The position numbers were made by a program, and so were the translations under genes. Source: Lucifuga dentata (taxonomy: Eukaryota; Chordata; Actinopteri; Ophidiiformes; Bythitidae). Taken from it: a stretch of 64,000 bases of DNA. The stretch is from contig VXCM01000270.1 in assembly GCA_014773175.1 (NCBI GenBank), forward strand, positions 248,001-312,000, written 5' to 3'. The notes below the pieces were generated by a model, which was not told the origin of the DNA, searched no databases, and worked only from the letters and a program-made list of their open reading frames with translations. Positions 1 through 13,600 of this stretch are shown one piece after another (the first letter of the stretch is position 1; every line of letters begins with the position of its first letter).

Positions 1-106
1 AAAGCCCCAGTATACTTCATGCAAGTCAGACTTTCAGGACAGAAAGATGTCTTGCAAAGCTCAAGGATTCAGACTCTTTCATAGTTCCTTATGCAGGCAG
101 ACTTGT

Positions 107-240
107 ATCTTTTGTCTTTTCTATTTTTGATACCTTCCCCTGGCCATAATTGGTCCAAATGTCACGACACCGATGATGACGAGCGATAGCTGGACCAATT
201 ATGGCCAAGGGAGGTATCAGAAGTAGAAGAGACAAAAGAT
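107..240. repeat. imperfect inverted repeat (hairpin) in the last ly75 intron
   Basis: Arms 107-157 and 191-240 are about 51 and 50 nt, separated by a 33-nt loop. The inner 17 bases (GGCCATAATTGGTCCA side) pair perfectly. I count three T/C differences that would be G-U pairs in a plus-strand transcript, one C/A mismatch and one bulge. It lies between ly75 exon 34 and the off-window last exon. It could be a small palindromic transposon or a stem-loop RNA; no family recognised. Confidence 0.75.
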
Positions 241-360
241 GTTTCTCAAAGATGTTCTCAAAGTGGTGTTCTAGAATGTGTTCATCAGACTGTTCCTTCT
301 ATTCGTTCATTGTTTCCTTTTTATGTCTTTTAAACTAAACTGGGGCCTTCGTGTACTCAC

Positions 361-1609
361 TTGCTGCAGTTTTGCAGACGACACGACTGTGGCTAGCCTT
401 GCAGCTGACAAGATTCCAAACGCCTCCGTCTGCTAACACCATGACAGCACAGTACGGCTCTGAATTCTTCCCAGGCTTCATGTTCCCAGACTTCCAGTTC
501 GAGAAGTCCAGAGCTGAGCCGTCTTGCCAGGCCAGAGGCACACCTGAAAAAGAAGCATGAATGAAGAAGGTAAGACAATCATACAGATTACACATTAACA
601 TCAGTCAATAAAGAAGTGCCTGGCTGTGCTATGCAAGCTAATGAAGAAACTCTAAAGAAGTTAGTTGCTTCAGTCATGCGTTGGTGATTAAATCAGCGGA
701 GGAATAATGCTGCATTCTGCTCTGTGGTCTGAGTCTGATATAATCACTTACAGCGCCCTCCACTAATATCGGCAACCAAAAAAAAAAAAAAAAANAAAAA
801 AAAAAAAAAAATAAAAAAATAAAAGCAAAATGGGTCGTGGAAAAAAAAAGTCTTTATTGCTTATCCACTTGATCTTTCACTCAAAATATTAACAAAAATT
901 TTATCTTTAATTAAAGTAAAATAATTGAAAGGAAAAATAAATTCTTATCATGAAACAGATATTTGTCCTCAGTCGGCCTGGTGGCGTTTTTGTTCATATT
1001 CTGAATGAAACATCAAGAAGATAAGCATCAAGACATTTTGTTCGCAGCCCATTTTGTTTTATTTACCAAGGTTGCCAATATTTGTGGAGGGCACTATATG
1101 AGTTCTTTTCATTTCTTCCTTTCTAATATTATTTCAACCTATTTGAAATTATGTGATTTACCTTGAGTATCAAGGTCCATACCCAGCCATACTCTACTGG
1201 TGATGAGAGGGTTATCAGACATGTATTCTCTCACAAAGTCATTCTCTTCTTTGGTGTTTACAGACAGCAGATGAGCGTCTGTCAGGAGGAAAAAAAGAAA
1301 AAAAAAGAAACTTTCTAAACAAAATGTCATTCAGGAACAAAGGACAACAACTTCAAATGAACACTAATCCCAACCTTTCACAGACTGTTTTCTGCACCAA
1401 TCAGTAATTGCAGTATTCAGAGGAAGACCACAGGCAAGTGTACTCACCCATGCCCTGGCAGATGCTCCTAGCTGTCTCCATGTTGTAGACAGTGTAGTTG
1501 TAAAAGGTCATGTCAAAGGCGTAGCAGTGATCTTGGTGCTGCACCCACTTGGACGTACCGTTGCTCTGAGGGCAGTGATTGGCTACTGGGGCAGCCTGTT
1601 GTTTGGCTT
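361..1609 (-). CDS. ly75: ly75 exons 32-34: C-type lectin-like domain 10
   Basis: Exons 1448-1609, 1162-1278 and 361-543, residues about 1538-1691. Landmarks are [70 protein letters not shown] and HSRVVCK. The last exon stops one base into a codon before GTGAGTAC, so a further in-frame exon with the membrane helix must follow outside the window. Confidence 0.89.
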
Positions 1610-1645
1610 CTGATTTATAATGGCACAGAAACAATATGGAAGATG

Positions 1646-1695
<50 letters not shown>

Positions 1696-4600
1696 TAATA
1701 ATAATAACTTTATTTATATAGCACCTTTAAAAACAGAGTTTACAAAGTGCTTTGACAGACAAAGCAATACAATATAACAGCAGAAAGCCAAACAGAGAGG
1801 CAAAACAAGAGCAGGACAAAATTCAGGTAAAGTTCAGTTAGGCTACCATTAAAACAAGGACACAAATGATAGGCAAGGGAATAGGTAAAAACTAAAATAG
1901 AAAATAAAAAGTAAAAAAATTAAATAAAAGCCAATAAAACACTAATAAATGAATAAATAAATAAATGAATAGGTAAATAAACAACAAATGAATAAATACA
2001 GATAAGACAATAAAAGCAATAAAAGGACAATAGAAGGACGACATCACATAAAAGCAAGTCTATAAAAATGGGTTTTAAGAAGAGATTTAAAAGAATGTTT
2101 TAATGCCACCAGAGCCAAAATAAATCAAAGGTAGACTCATCAAACTCATGATGTAAATGACTGCTTTCCTCAAAATCATTTTTTGTAGTGTAAACCGTTC
2201 ATTCAGTTCCTAACCTGCATGAAGGAAGAGCAACAATGTGTTTTCAGAGTAACTTTTTTTTTTTTTTTTTTNTTTTTTTTTTTTTTTTTTAACATGTAAG
2301 AAATCAGTCTCTTACTCTGGGAAGCAGTGGTGATGGCGGTGGTGTAGCAAATGGCTCCATCTATCACAGTGTCGCAGCTTGACCTCTCCCAGCGTCCGGT
2401 AGGGGTTACAAAAACACAGCCGACCTGCTGAGTGTCTGAGCTGGAGCCCTGCTGTGAGTCAGAGATTTTGGCTTTATAGTCGAACCTCGTCGCATCAGAC
2501 CACTCGTAGGCTGAGCCGCTCGCCTGCACGGAGTAAAGGTGGAGAGAAATTAAGAGCAAAGATTTGTGAGACGTGGCTTCTAGAGATTTGGCTTCAAAAT
2601 ATTTAGCTCAGACTCATTTAAAGTGCAAGTTCTGGCTCAGAGCACGTTCTTACATCGTGGTTGGACAGTCCAATCCAGAGGGGGAAGCCGTCTGTCTTGG
2701 CAATGAGCTGCATGTGTGCGCCGTGCTCCATGTCGTGGATGCTCGCCAGGTGCCCGCCACGCCGACTGCACTCTTCCAGAGCCTGGAACCAACTCAGCCT
2801 CTGGGTCACAACCTCGTAAGTTAGGTTGCCATAATGTCGAAAATCATTGGATGACTGGTTGAACTCCTTTTTTGATTCTTGGGGTAGGAGGATTAGAGAT
2901 CATTGTCAGAAGATTTTTCACCATGAATTGTTATTTAAGGAGAGACAGTCAAACATATATGATTGTGGTGTAAGTATAAATCGGGAAACACCAACCATTG
3001 TCCAGTTTGCAGGCCACAATGGCCCTCTGTTTGAAGTCAGAGAAATAGTATTTGTTTGTAATGAGTTCCCAGACGCCTTCAGTGTTGAGCCCAGCCAGGA
3101 ACTCTCCATCTATGTCTGGTCGGCCATATCTCCAGTTGGAATATTGGACGTTTGTGCCGTCGAGCCACTTCATCTGGTTTTCTAATACAGAAACAAAAGA
3201 CCATTAACATCAACAGCAACGCCTCACAGAATTCATTATTCTATATGACCAGAATCGTTTAGTAAACAGAGCTTTGTAGTAAAAAAAGATATAGTTAATA
3301 ACCAACCAACACTGTCTTTGAACATCCCCAGCCACACAAACTGGACCAGATTTTGGAAAGGAATCAGTTGCTGCTTGACAAACTCGTTCTCCTCTGCAGT
3401 TCGGATAGTTAGGATGTTTGCATTTGCATCTGAAACGTGAACACAGTGTTTGGCATTTTAATCACTGCTCTCATGATTTCTATTAGTATCGGTTTGTTAT
3501 TGCATGTCAGATCCTGTGAAAATCCCCGTTCCAAAATGTTCTCACAGCCGCAGGCTTACGGGGTTTTCTGCAGGTTTCATGAATCTGTCCTTGGTTAAAC
3601 TGATCCCATCTGGAGGAGACCAGCTGGAAGGAGTAGCAGTTGCTCTTGAAGGGGATCCAGTTTGGTCCGTTGATTTTATGAGGACATTTCACTGCAACAT
3701 CGTCTGGCGTGGTGATGATCTCTTCTGTTTTTCCCATACAATGATGCAACAGAGAGGTAAGATACATTACAGATAACAGCTCTCTAACTAAAAGATTAAA
3801 AACGAGACAAATAAAAACAACAAAGAGGAGGATGAATTGCTTTTTGGATTCATTTTGCTTTAGAATTAAGAAAACAAACTGAACAAATCATGTGTAAAAA
3901 AATAATTACCAACAGTAATGTTAGACTGAATAATTCCAGCCAAAGGGCTAAAATACTAAATAAATAATTAACATACAGAATTTTTAACTTAAACAGATCT
4001 GGCTCCTTTGCTAATCCAACTTTCTGGAGCCCAAAGCAATGATAAGAGGAAGTTGCTGTATGTTCTGTTTTTCCACTCACCGTGTGGTTTGTGGCATACA
4101 GCGCCTCCTAGCTCCTCCTCACACTCAGTGGCCTTCCAGAAGCCATCGGTGTCCAGGTAAACACAGGAACCGCTGGTGACGTCAGAAGACCAGCGACTGA
4201 ACACGGTGTGACTGTGGTCCGTCCAGCGGTAGTGGATCCCTTCCTGGACACAAATTTAAAGAAAGGAGAAACATAAATTTGGGTAAAATTGCACAAGCAG
4301 AGTAAAACTCACCTTTTACTGCAGACTTACGTCTTCGCTAAAGAGACCGATCCACATGGGGATGCGGACGCGGCTTATGTACGTGGTGAGGATGGATTGT
4401 AGGTAGGTATCAGCCACGCTTGCCAGGTCCATGTTGTTATCCCTGCACTGCTCTAAGGCTTCAAACCACGTGAGGTTCTTCTGAAGCAACAGGATGGTGT
4501 GGTTGTTGACCTGGAAGGGCAGCGAGGGGGCGTGTGGCTCCTCCAGCTTATCTGATATTAGAGAGACATTAATGAACCTTGTATAAAGGGAAAAGAACAT

Positions 4601-7600
4601 CATGTGACATGAATATACTGTAGTAAGAGCTGTTTGATAGATTGCCTATGAGTGGACAAATAAATGAATGCGCAACTTAACGCTCAGATTTAATGGACCA
4701 TACCAGTGATTTCTGCATGTTTGAGTCTAATAAATACAACCTGCATACACATTCCATTACAGATAACTGTTTTCCAAAACATACTACTGGAGTGTAAATT
4801 TTAGATTTTTTTTTTTTCTTCTGNTACAGATAACTGTTTTCCAAAACATACTACTGGAGTGTAAATTTTAGATTTTTTTTTTTTCTTCTGCCTTCAAGAC
4901 TGCTATTGGTTTCATTCCAGTACACTATAAAAATCAACTTGTATAGACTTGAAATGTCCTTCAGATTGGTAATCCATCACAGTGAACACCCTCAGCACTT
5001 ATCATGTAAAACCAGCCTTACAGTGTTGGTGTGGTGATTTACCTGCATAGTATTGGCAAATGGCCATATTTTGCATTTCAGTGCAAGCACTATAATCCCA
5101 GGTGCCCATCATGGCAGAGTCGGGGTTGTTGATCATAAACACACACAAGTCCATACTCTCTGGAATAAAAGTCTATCAAGAAACAGAATCAAATGTGGTT
5201 AATGTGGTCTTTTCACATATACTGTATTGTAAGCAGCATTGGTCAATGAGAAGCTGTCCATTTTGACGGGATAAACACACGTAGTAAAGCTGAACTCTGA
5301 GGTTTGCTTTGATACAAATGTGAAGGTAAAGAGAACTCACGTTGACTTGGATTGGCCTGAGCATGCCGTGAAGCAGGGGGTTAAAGTTGAGGAAGGAGAC
5401 CGTAGATTGATCCACCCACTCTGGTTCGTCGGGTTTCAGCTTCAGACCAATCCATATCTTGTCTGCATCGCTCACGCTCGGCAACAGGGTGGTGATAAAG
5501 TCTGACGACAGGTATGAGAAATATTTTAAGGGTTCACAAGCAGTTTGATTTTGTATACTTTGTTGTAAATGAACACATCTAGCTGGCTTGATGTGGTCAC
5601 CTTGCTCCACCTGATCAGATATGGTAACCAGAGTTCCCTTCAGAGTCTTGCATTCCTCGTTGGCCATATCAAACGTCAAGTGCTGACTGGGCTTTATCAG
5701 CGTGTAGCACTGAAAAACACACATCAAAATCACTTAAGACAAGAGTGTTCACATTTATATGATATACCAAAATTTAAATAAGTGTCATCTAGATACAACA
5801 ACAGTTATTTTGAATCTCTATCAGCACTTTTGTTCATGTTAAAATCAAAACCAGATGCTTCATCAGTGATGTTATTTAAGACACTCGAGAAGAACAGTCA
5901 AGCAACGTTTTTAACCAAATGTTTAACCATCATCTTCATATACTTGTGTTAACATCCAGTGATACTAACATTAAGTCAGTATTTAGTTCATCTGGTTATT
6001 CATGCAGATTGAAGCTGTCATGTCATAAAGCTCAACATATTTTAAACAACTAGACTGACCAGGCTGATTTACTCTATCAGGATTCAAATATTGCTTACAT
6101 ATGCCCCCTGGTGGTTGCTGTTACTTACAACAATATTGGTCACTTTAATATACTGTACAGTGGGACCAAAAGTCTGAGACCACTGTGAAAATGCTTCTAT
6201 TTTGCATTCTTTTTGAATACAAGATTTTTTATTACAAATGATAATACCATCTTAACAATTTGAGTGAAAAGCTGAATCTTTAAAAAATGTACATGAATTT
6301 CATAATATCTTAATGCTTGGTATGCCCCCCTTTCGCTTTAATGACAGCATCACTCCAGCTGGCATGGACTCTACAAGTTTATACAAAACCTGATGACCCA
6401 AGTTATCCCAGCATGCTCTGACAATGTTCCATAGAGGTTCCTGCAATGTCAGACTTTGATTATTTCCAGATTTACATGGAAAACATCAAAGATTTTCAAT
6501 GTGGTTCTCATACTTTTGGACCTCACTATACTGTACACATATTCTCAGCCTCATCCATCATCATATCATCAGCAATATTACAGTTTTTCCTCATAATATT
6601 CTCATAACAAGAAGGCACTCTAAGAAGACCAAAAAATTTTGCCAAGACCACAAAAATTCTCAACAAAAAAATGTATTAAAATATGTGCCGCCATGCTAAA
6701 TTAAATTTAAATCAGCCACTTAGCATTGATTTTACAGTGTTGTCCTTCAGCCTCAAGATCATGGATGGGAAGCACAGGGGAGCTCTCTTTATTGCTCCTG
6801 GGCTGAAGTTATTACCAGCCTCAGGGTTTAAACCCCCCCCCACGTTCAGCCGNCTTTATTGCTCCTGGGCTGAAGTTATTACCAGCCTCAGGGTTTAAAC
6901 CCCCCCCCACGTTCAGCCGCTGGCATAGAAACCTCTGGGATTCTTCTAGAGGAATCGTAGCCTTTTATTTTACAGCAAACTCAACTTCATGGTCTGGATT
7001 CACCATTATCGTTACTGTTAGAGCAGTTATGCTAACCTTGGTTCTGCTCTGATCGTCAACATCAACCCACTCCACACACTGCCACACACATCTCCATCTC
7101 TCTTGCTTGCTCACACACACATTGTGATCTCTTAAAGGAGCCATGCTACCTCACAGCAATTGGCTAAAAAAAAATTCTGAATCTTAGATCCAGAATATGA
7201 TCCAGTCCAAAATGTAACCACTTCTTCCCCTTGGCATTATCTGTCTGTCCCCCCAAATTTCATCCAAATCATCTGTAACTTTTTAAGATATCATGCTAAA
7301 AACAGACACACAAACAAGAGCCAGTGATCACATAATCACTTTGGTGGAAGTAATAAAGCTAATAACTAGTGTACATAGGTTTGAATTCTATTTGGATGAT
7401 TGCTGAGTATTGGTGCAAAATAAGGGCTCTTGAAAGAAATTGTGGCTCTTGAGCTCTTCAGTTCTGCTGCACTAACACTAAATTTATTGCTGGTGCTTTA
7501 AAATAATTTCTGCCATTAAGGTCAACAGCAGCTGTGCTAGAAATATCTCAATCTGAATTTGAATGTTCTTGGCAGACATGTAAGTAGACATGTAAAGGGT

Positions 7601-10600
7601 TCTGTCGGTGTCATCTCCCCCGATATATAAAATCCCATCATCCTCTTTCCTCAGCTCCCATCTCTTTACTTGCCCCAGCAGTTCTCTTCTACATGATTTA
7701 TTTGGGAATAAAACCAATTAAAGTTAGAGCTGATCTGTATGTGGCATCGCCTAAAATGTGCTGCGGTCTAAATGTGCTGGAGGATGAGACCTTGTCTCTG
7801 AAGGACACTGATTTTTCTCCACAGGACACTCCTCCAGCGTGAGGCTGCAGAGGATTTCTCTCCACTGACGTGATGTTGTGCCGCTCGCACACAAAGGGCA
7901 GCCGCAGATGACAACTGTGCTCATACTCTGAAAGGAAATGTGTGTGTTAGTGGGAAAAAAAAAATGGAGCAAATCATATTGGAAATGTCCTTCTGAAGAG
8001 TGGTGTTTACTCACCTGGGAAGAGGTTTTCAGGACTGATGGAGGTGCATCTGCCCAGGAAAACTGAATGATAAAAGTGCATCTGGCTGTACCTGGAATAA
8101 ACATTATTTCAGTCAGCATCAGTGTCATATCTACTAATCATATGTAAGAATACAAATACATTTTTGATTGTGTTTGAGTATGTTTGTTTATTGCTTTACG
8201 TCATGGGGAAGAACCGCCCGGGCTCTCTCATATCAGCCCACCAGCTTTGCTTGTGAGAATGTGATACCTGTTAAAAAGCATCACAAGCCTCAGCACTGCA
8301 TAGTATTAACAGTAATATATATCCTTTCCTTAAAAAGCACTTTTCTTTTCTGATCACTGTCCCAGTCTGTGTAGATGTCTTTTTGACAGTAATCTCACTG
8401 CTCTGTCATTTCTGTGCTGACTGAGTTCCTTCAGCAGGTGAGGATGAGGCGATGATGGTGGATTTAGCTCCCCATTTTAATAACCAAGACTGGTTATAAA
8501 AGATGAGAGCAAAGGGTGATAATCAGTTTATCCTCTTCACTTCCTGTGTCAGACTTTCACTTTCGCTACAGCACGCAAAGCAAATCAATATTACAGACCT
8601 GCACAGATAGCAGACAGTAATCTGAAACCTGGATAAGGCTGTGTGCAGTGTGATCATGAACCCAGTGGAAATCAAACCCTGAACCCCAGCAGCCATACAG
8701 CAGAGCTCTGCTGATCCTTTATAACTTATAAAAGACCACAACACATAAACTACGATCATAATTACCTTTCTTTCCCCAAATGGAATTTTCTGCCTTTTTA
8801 ATCTGATTTTATAAGCACTTTGCCTTTTTTGATGGTCAATTTTAATAAACTGTGAATCAACAAATTTGCATTGCAAACCACTAAGATTTTATGAGATGAT
8901 GCTTAATGTTTGGTGGCTAGTTTGTTTTACTCTGTTAACACATTTAGATTTTTACTTCTGCTGTTTTCTGATCAAAAACTGACCTGTTTTCTTTATCACA
9001 ACATAGCAGAAAGAATTTCTCCATGAATGAGGTCCTATGAATCAACTACAGTGACCAGTGAGATGAAACAGACTGAAAAGAGTAAACAGAGTGAAATGCA
9101 GAAAGAGTGACCGACATACACACACACACACATACCTTACTGACGTAGCGGTGGATCTGTCTGGCAGCAGTGAAGCTAAGCGGTGTAGCCAGTTTGCTAC
9201 CGTTCGCATTGCAAAAAAGGCTTGCCTCCTCGAACGTCAGCCTAGGCTCTGTGATGAACCAAAACTCTGTCCCATCTATAAACGTAGAAGTCTCATGGTG
9301 CCCACCTGGAAATCACAAATAATTGTGAAAAGTTAAGACACATTTAGACAGAAACAATATCCAAGCTTTCAAGTAGAGACCTGAAAAATGATTACATCTT
9401 TAACACAGATTCTTGAAACAGTTGGCTGTTACCTGGGTTGTACCATTCTGGGGTCTTTGGTGTTTTTCCTATTGAAAGACAGAACAGAACAGAATATTGT
9501 TATATGTTGCTTTCTAGTATATTAGGCCCATTAAGTCTTCAAACCACCCTACAATATATTTCCTCACTTCATTATTGTGTTTTATAACTTCATATAAATC
9601 AACTGAAGTAATTGGACATGATGAAATGTGGCCACCAAATGCCAGTAAAATAATAAATCCTATTTAATAAGCATCCTTCATGAGAGACCTTAGCTCTTCC
9701 CAAGCAAAAACCAAGCACCACTGTGCGCACATACAAACCACACAGTAGTATTTCAGTGTGTAATCTTACCCCGGGGTATTTGGCAGACCCACTCTAGCCT
9801 GGCATCACAGTGAAATGGAGTAGCATAGAAAGGTGTGGGCGGTAAGTCGTGAAGCAGAAACACAAACAAGTGTTTCAAGCTGCTTTTCAATGTCTAATGA
9901 AGACAAAAATTGTCAGAATCAAAATCTGAGGTGTGAAAGAAAACATGAGAGACAAAGAAAATTAAAAAAACATGCAACGCTGATTCATCAACCATAACCC
10001 TGTCTGGGTTACGTAACTGTGACATTACACAGCTTGTTGGTAATTACAGTATGTGCAGTGACAGCAGGAGAAGAAAGACCTCCGATTAGCTGCCAGCAAC
10101 GGCACTGACTCAAGCTGCCTAAATGAGGGCAGAGGTCAAAGTCTGAGCATTGAGTACTTCAAGGGCAATGCGACAGAGTATAAGATGGCGCTCCTGCGGT
10201 GTGGAACACAGGAGTCATGTAAGGCTGCTCAAAGAAGAGAAAATATCATCATCATAGCCAATCAGAGCTGGGGATACTGTAAGAGACACAGCGTCTGAAT
10301 GACATAAAACAACAACAAAAAAAAAAAAGTACAGTTCTGATAAGCTGTGATAATAATATTTTCTATCATTTTGTTTCAAGACAGCATGTGGAACATTTTA
10401 TCACTGTGTCAGTGGGGGCGGATTTCAGCTGCAGGACTTCTCATGACTCCCACAAACAGCTGAGCAAATAGACTTTATTCACAGATCAAGCTGTACATTT
10501 TGGAGAACCTGATCTGCTAAAACTAAACTGAAAAATGTTAAAATACTGGAAATTATTAACAAATACAAGATAAGGTTGATAAGAAATCAGCTGAAGAAGA

Positions 10601-13600
10601 TGCCCAGCTCACCCTAAATGCAGTGCAGTCCCGATTGTAAGCATCATCCTCATGGAAATCTTGGTGTAAAATACCCATAGATACCTGAGAAGACATTAAG
10701 TAAACAGAAAACATACAGTCAGAAGACAATGAGTTTAGGAAATATTGAAAATTGAATCTTGCAGAGATCACACTGATCTGATGTATAATTGCTCTTATTT
10801 TTTTAGATGTACTTTGATTTGTTGCAAGAATATTTAAAAATCTAGTGAAATGTCTTGAAATAAAGATGATCACCATGCATGAACATGCTTTTTGTTGCAA
10901 GAATATTTCCTGCAACAAGCTAAATTGTCTCATAACAACTGATTTTTTTTTAACTTGTCTTTAGAAAAATATGGACTAAGGATCATCATAATCAATTGAG
11001 ATGTCTATGTCTTTTTGCATTGTGTTAGTTAAAAACTCACAGGTCGGCCATCGCTCCATTGCCAGGATCGATCTGCTGGGTTTCTCCTGTTCAGGCCCAC
11101 CCAGAAGTAACGATCATCACTGCAACAAAAACACCAAACCATGACACATGAACAGAGTTTTTCCAAAGAAAGGAACAAGAGAAAAGCTTTGAGCAATTTC
11201 AAAGTGATGTTGAATTTCTGTAAAAGATTCAAAGCCTTTAAAAGTCTGTTACCCTATCCAGAATACGTGACGTGCTTAGTGTCAACTCAACCTCTCTCCA
11301 TACAAGTACGAAGTGTGAGACAAGAAATGGTGTGTGTTTACCTCACTGTTCAAGTGCTGAATGTTTACGTGAGAAAATGAAAGAAGGCCTTTAGGGAAGT
11401 GAAACTGCGAGGGATGTGCATGTGAAGATAAACTTGATTGTGCCTATTTGAGAGCAAATAATTATCACATCCTTACATACAGTGTGTGTGCATGTACACA
11501 CCCCCCCAAGTGCATGCACACATGCACACATACATATATGCTGTGCGTGGTGTGTCCATACATGATTGTGACATTAAATTGATTTGTTGTAAGATTGTTA
11601 CAAAACCAGCAAAAAACAAGTGTAAAACTGCTAGAAATCTTTACAAAAGGAGTCCGAGTGTGAAGCTTTGTGTCTATGCGTGTGTGTATACCTTATGGTG
11701 TCTCTCATGACGTAGTGCAGGGCCCTCATCTCTTCAGCTTGTGTGAAACTGGGCAGGTTAGCCCCCAAAGACTGACAAAATCTCTCAGCTTCCTCCCACG
11801 TGCGCTTCCTGCTCAGCCTCTCCTCATGAAACACCTGACAAGACAACGCAGCGACTCACGACAACGACTGAGATTTAACACAGCAACTCACAGTAACAGA
11901 CGGGGAAAGTCAGCAAGACAGACAGTACGGTCATGAGATCTAGTTTAGAATCACCCAGCATTGAAGAGAGGCATAAGAAAATCGGTGAGTTAGCTCTTCA
12001 TCTCAATAACACATTGACTGGAAGCAGAAGTCGCTTCATTAATAGATTTATACTTCCCAAACGGCTACAGAGGCGTACAAACGGTCATTTGTTCCCAGTG
12101 AGATGAGAATGTGTAATGACATTCATGATTTTTTTGTTTCAATCTACTATTACATAGAACTTCCCTGTGAAAGTGTCTTGTTACTACATTCATCCTGCGT
12201 ATGTGTGTTATGTGTGTATCTGTTATAGGTCAGGTTTGTATTGTGTTTTATATTACCGGTGATAATAAAGTAATTTCCCTTCTGGGATTAATAAACTACT
12301 AAGTACAAAGACTACATAACCACAGTGCACAAGGACACAGTCACACACATAAATACACACCTTGTAGCAGTATTTGACGTTTTGTCTGGACATCCAGCCA
12401 TCCGGACAAGGTAAGCTGGAGTTTGGCTCTGGTTCTGGCGGTGGAGGTGGACTGATGTCTGTCCTACAGATGGTGCCGGCTTTAAAAGTCGTGCAGTTCT
12501 TCACCTCCCACTTGCCCAGAGGTTTTGCGGTGGACATCACTGCACAACCTCCACGTCGAACTGAGTAACACATGGTGACATCAAAGCATATTTCCATGTA
12601 TTATTGAGTCTGGCTTTTTGCAGTTGCTCAACTGAAAAGAACTGAAATTATATGCCTTTTACAGCATCAGAAAGCATTAACAGGTGAGATTTAGTTGTTG
12701 TAAGATGTTAGTTTGTATATCATCAATTTAAGATAGGAGGTCCAATCCTGTGGCTTTGCCCTTTGTAAATTTACATCATGGACTGACATAGATTTATGTG
12801 ATGAGTTATAGGTGGGCTGCCCACTGGCTCAGGTTGAACTCAGAACATTTTATCTGTACAGGAGTTAAAGTACTTCCAGTGAATTACACAACATAAGTGG
12901 ACTTTCATGATGCTTCCACTTTGGCTCTTCTAACAATGCAATGTGCAATTATTCTATGTTATTACGGGACTCATTTTGTTCCCACCTCTCTCATCTCCTT
13001 ATTAAAAGATTTTTATGCACGAGCAAATCAGTGTGAAGGTACAGGTCCCTCTGTCGTCTCTTGTTGCATGATTAAGCTAAACTTTCATGCCTGAAAGAAA
13101 CAAGCAGCAATAATAATCTATCTGTCATTACCATGGTCAGTCCTGCAGTCCTGTGCTGTACATGTATTTGATAGCAGCAATAATGCTCAGCAGTGTAATT
13201 CTTACTTTGTTCAAACCAGCCCCAGTTGGTATATGTAACCTGCCCACGGGACCCATCCTGGTTCAGCCAATGGTACTCCTCCGTGTTGTTAATGTCCTGC
13301 AACCCTATCCAAAAATACTGAGTTTGCTTGTGGATCTGCTCTCCAAGCAGACGGCTAATAAATGCCTGCTCAAACCTGAAAAAAAAAAGTATTAATATGA
13401 GTGATTTTTTCTTGCTTGAACACAGAAAGGACAGCTAAAATTGTGTTAATGAAGAGTATGAAATGAATAAGTCAAAATTTGTTTCATGCTTTTGTTTGCA
13501 ATGGTACCAGAAAGTCCTTATGAGGAAGTGACGGTAAAAAAACAAAAGAGCTTTTCTTTTTGATTCAACAGGAAGGTCAGCAATTCAACAGATACCTGTT

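Noticed and set aside
1..360. Possible ly75 transmembrane exon
   Set aside because: None of the minus-strand frames shows a hydrophobic helix with splice sites; the stretch is dominated by the inverted repeat, so the exon is placed off-window.
5601..5610. Earlier ly75 exon 22 donor (GTGGAG) at 5610-5609
   Set aside because: It leaves phase 0, which would put a wrong frame into exon 23; the donor ten bases later gives the conserved VEQDFIT.
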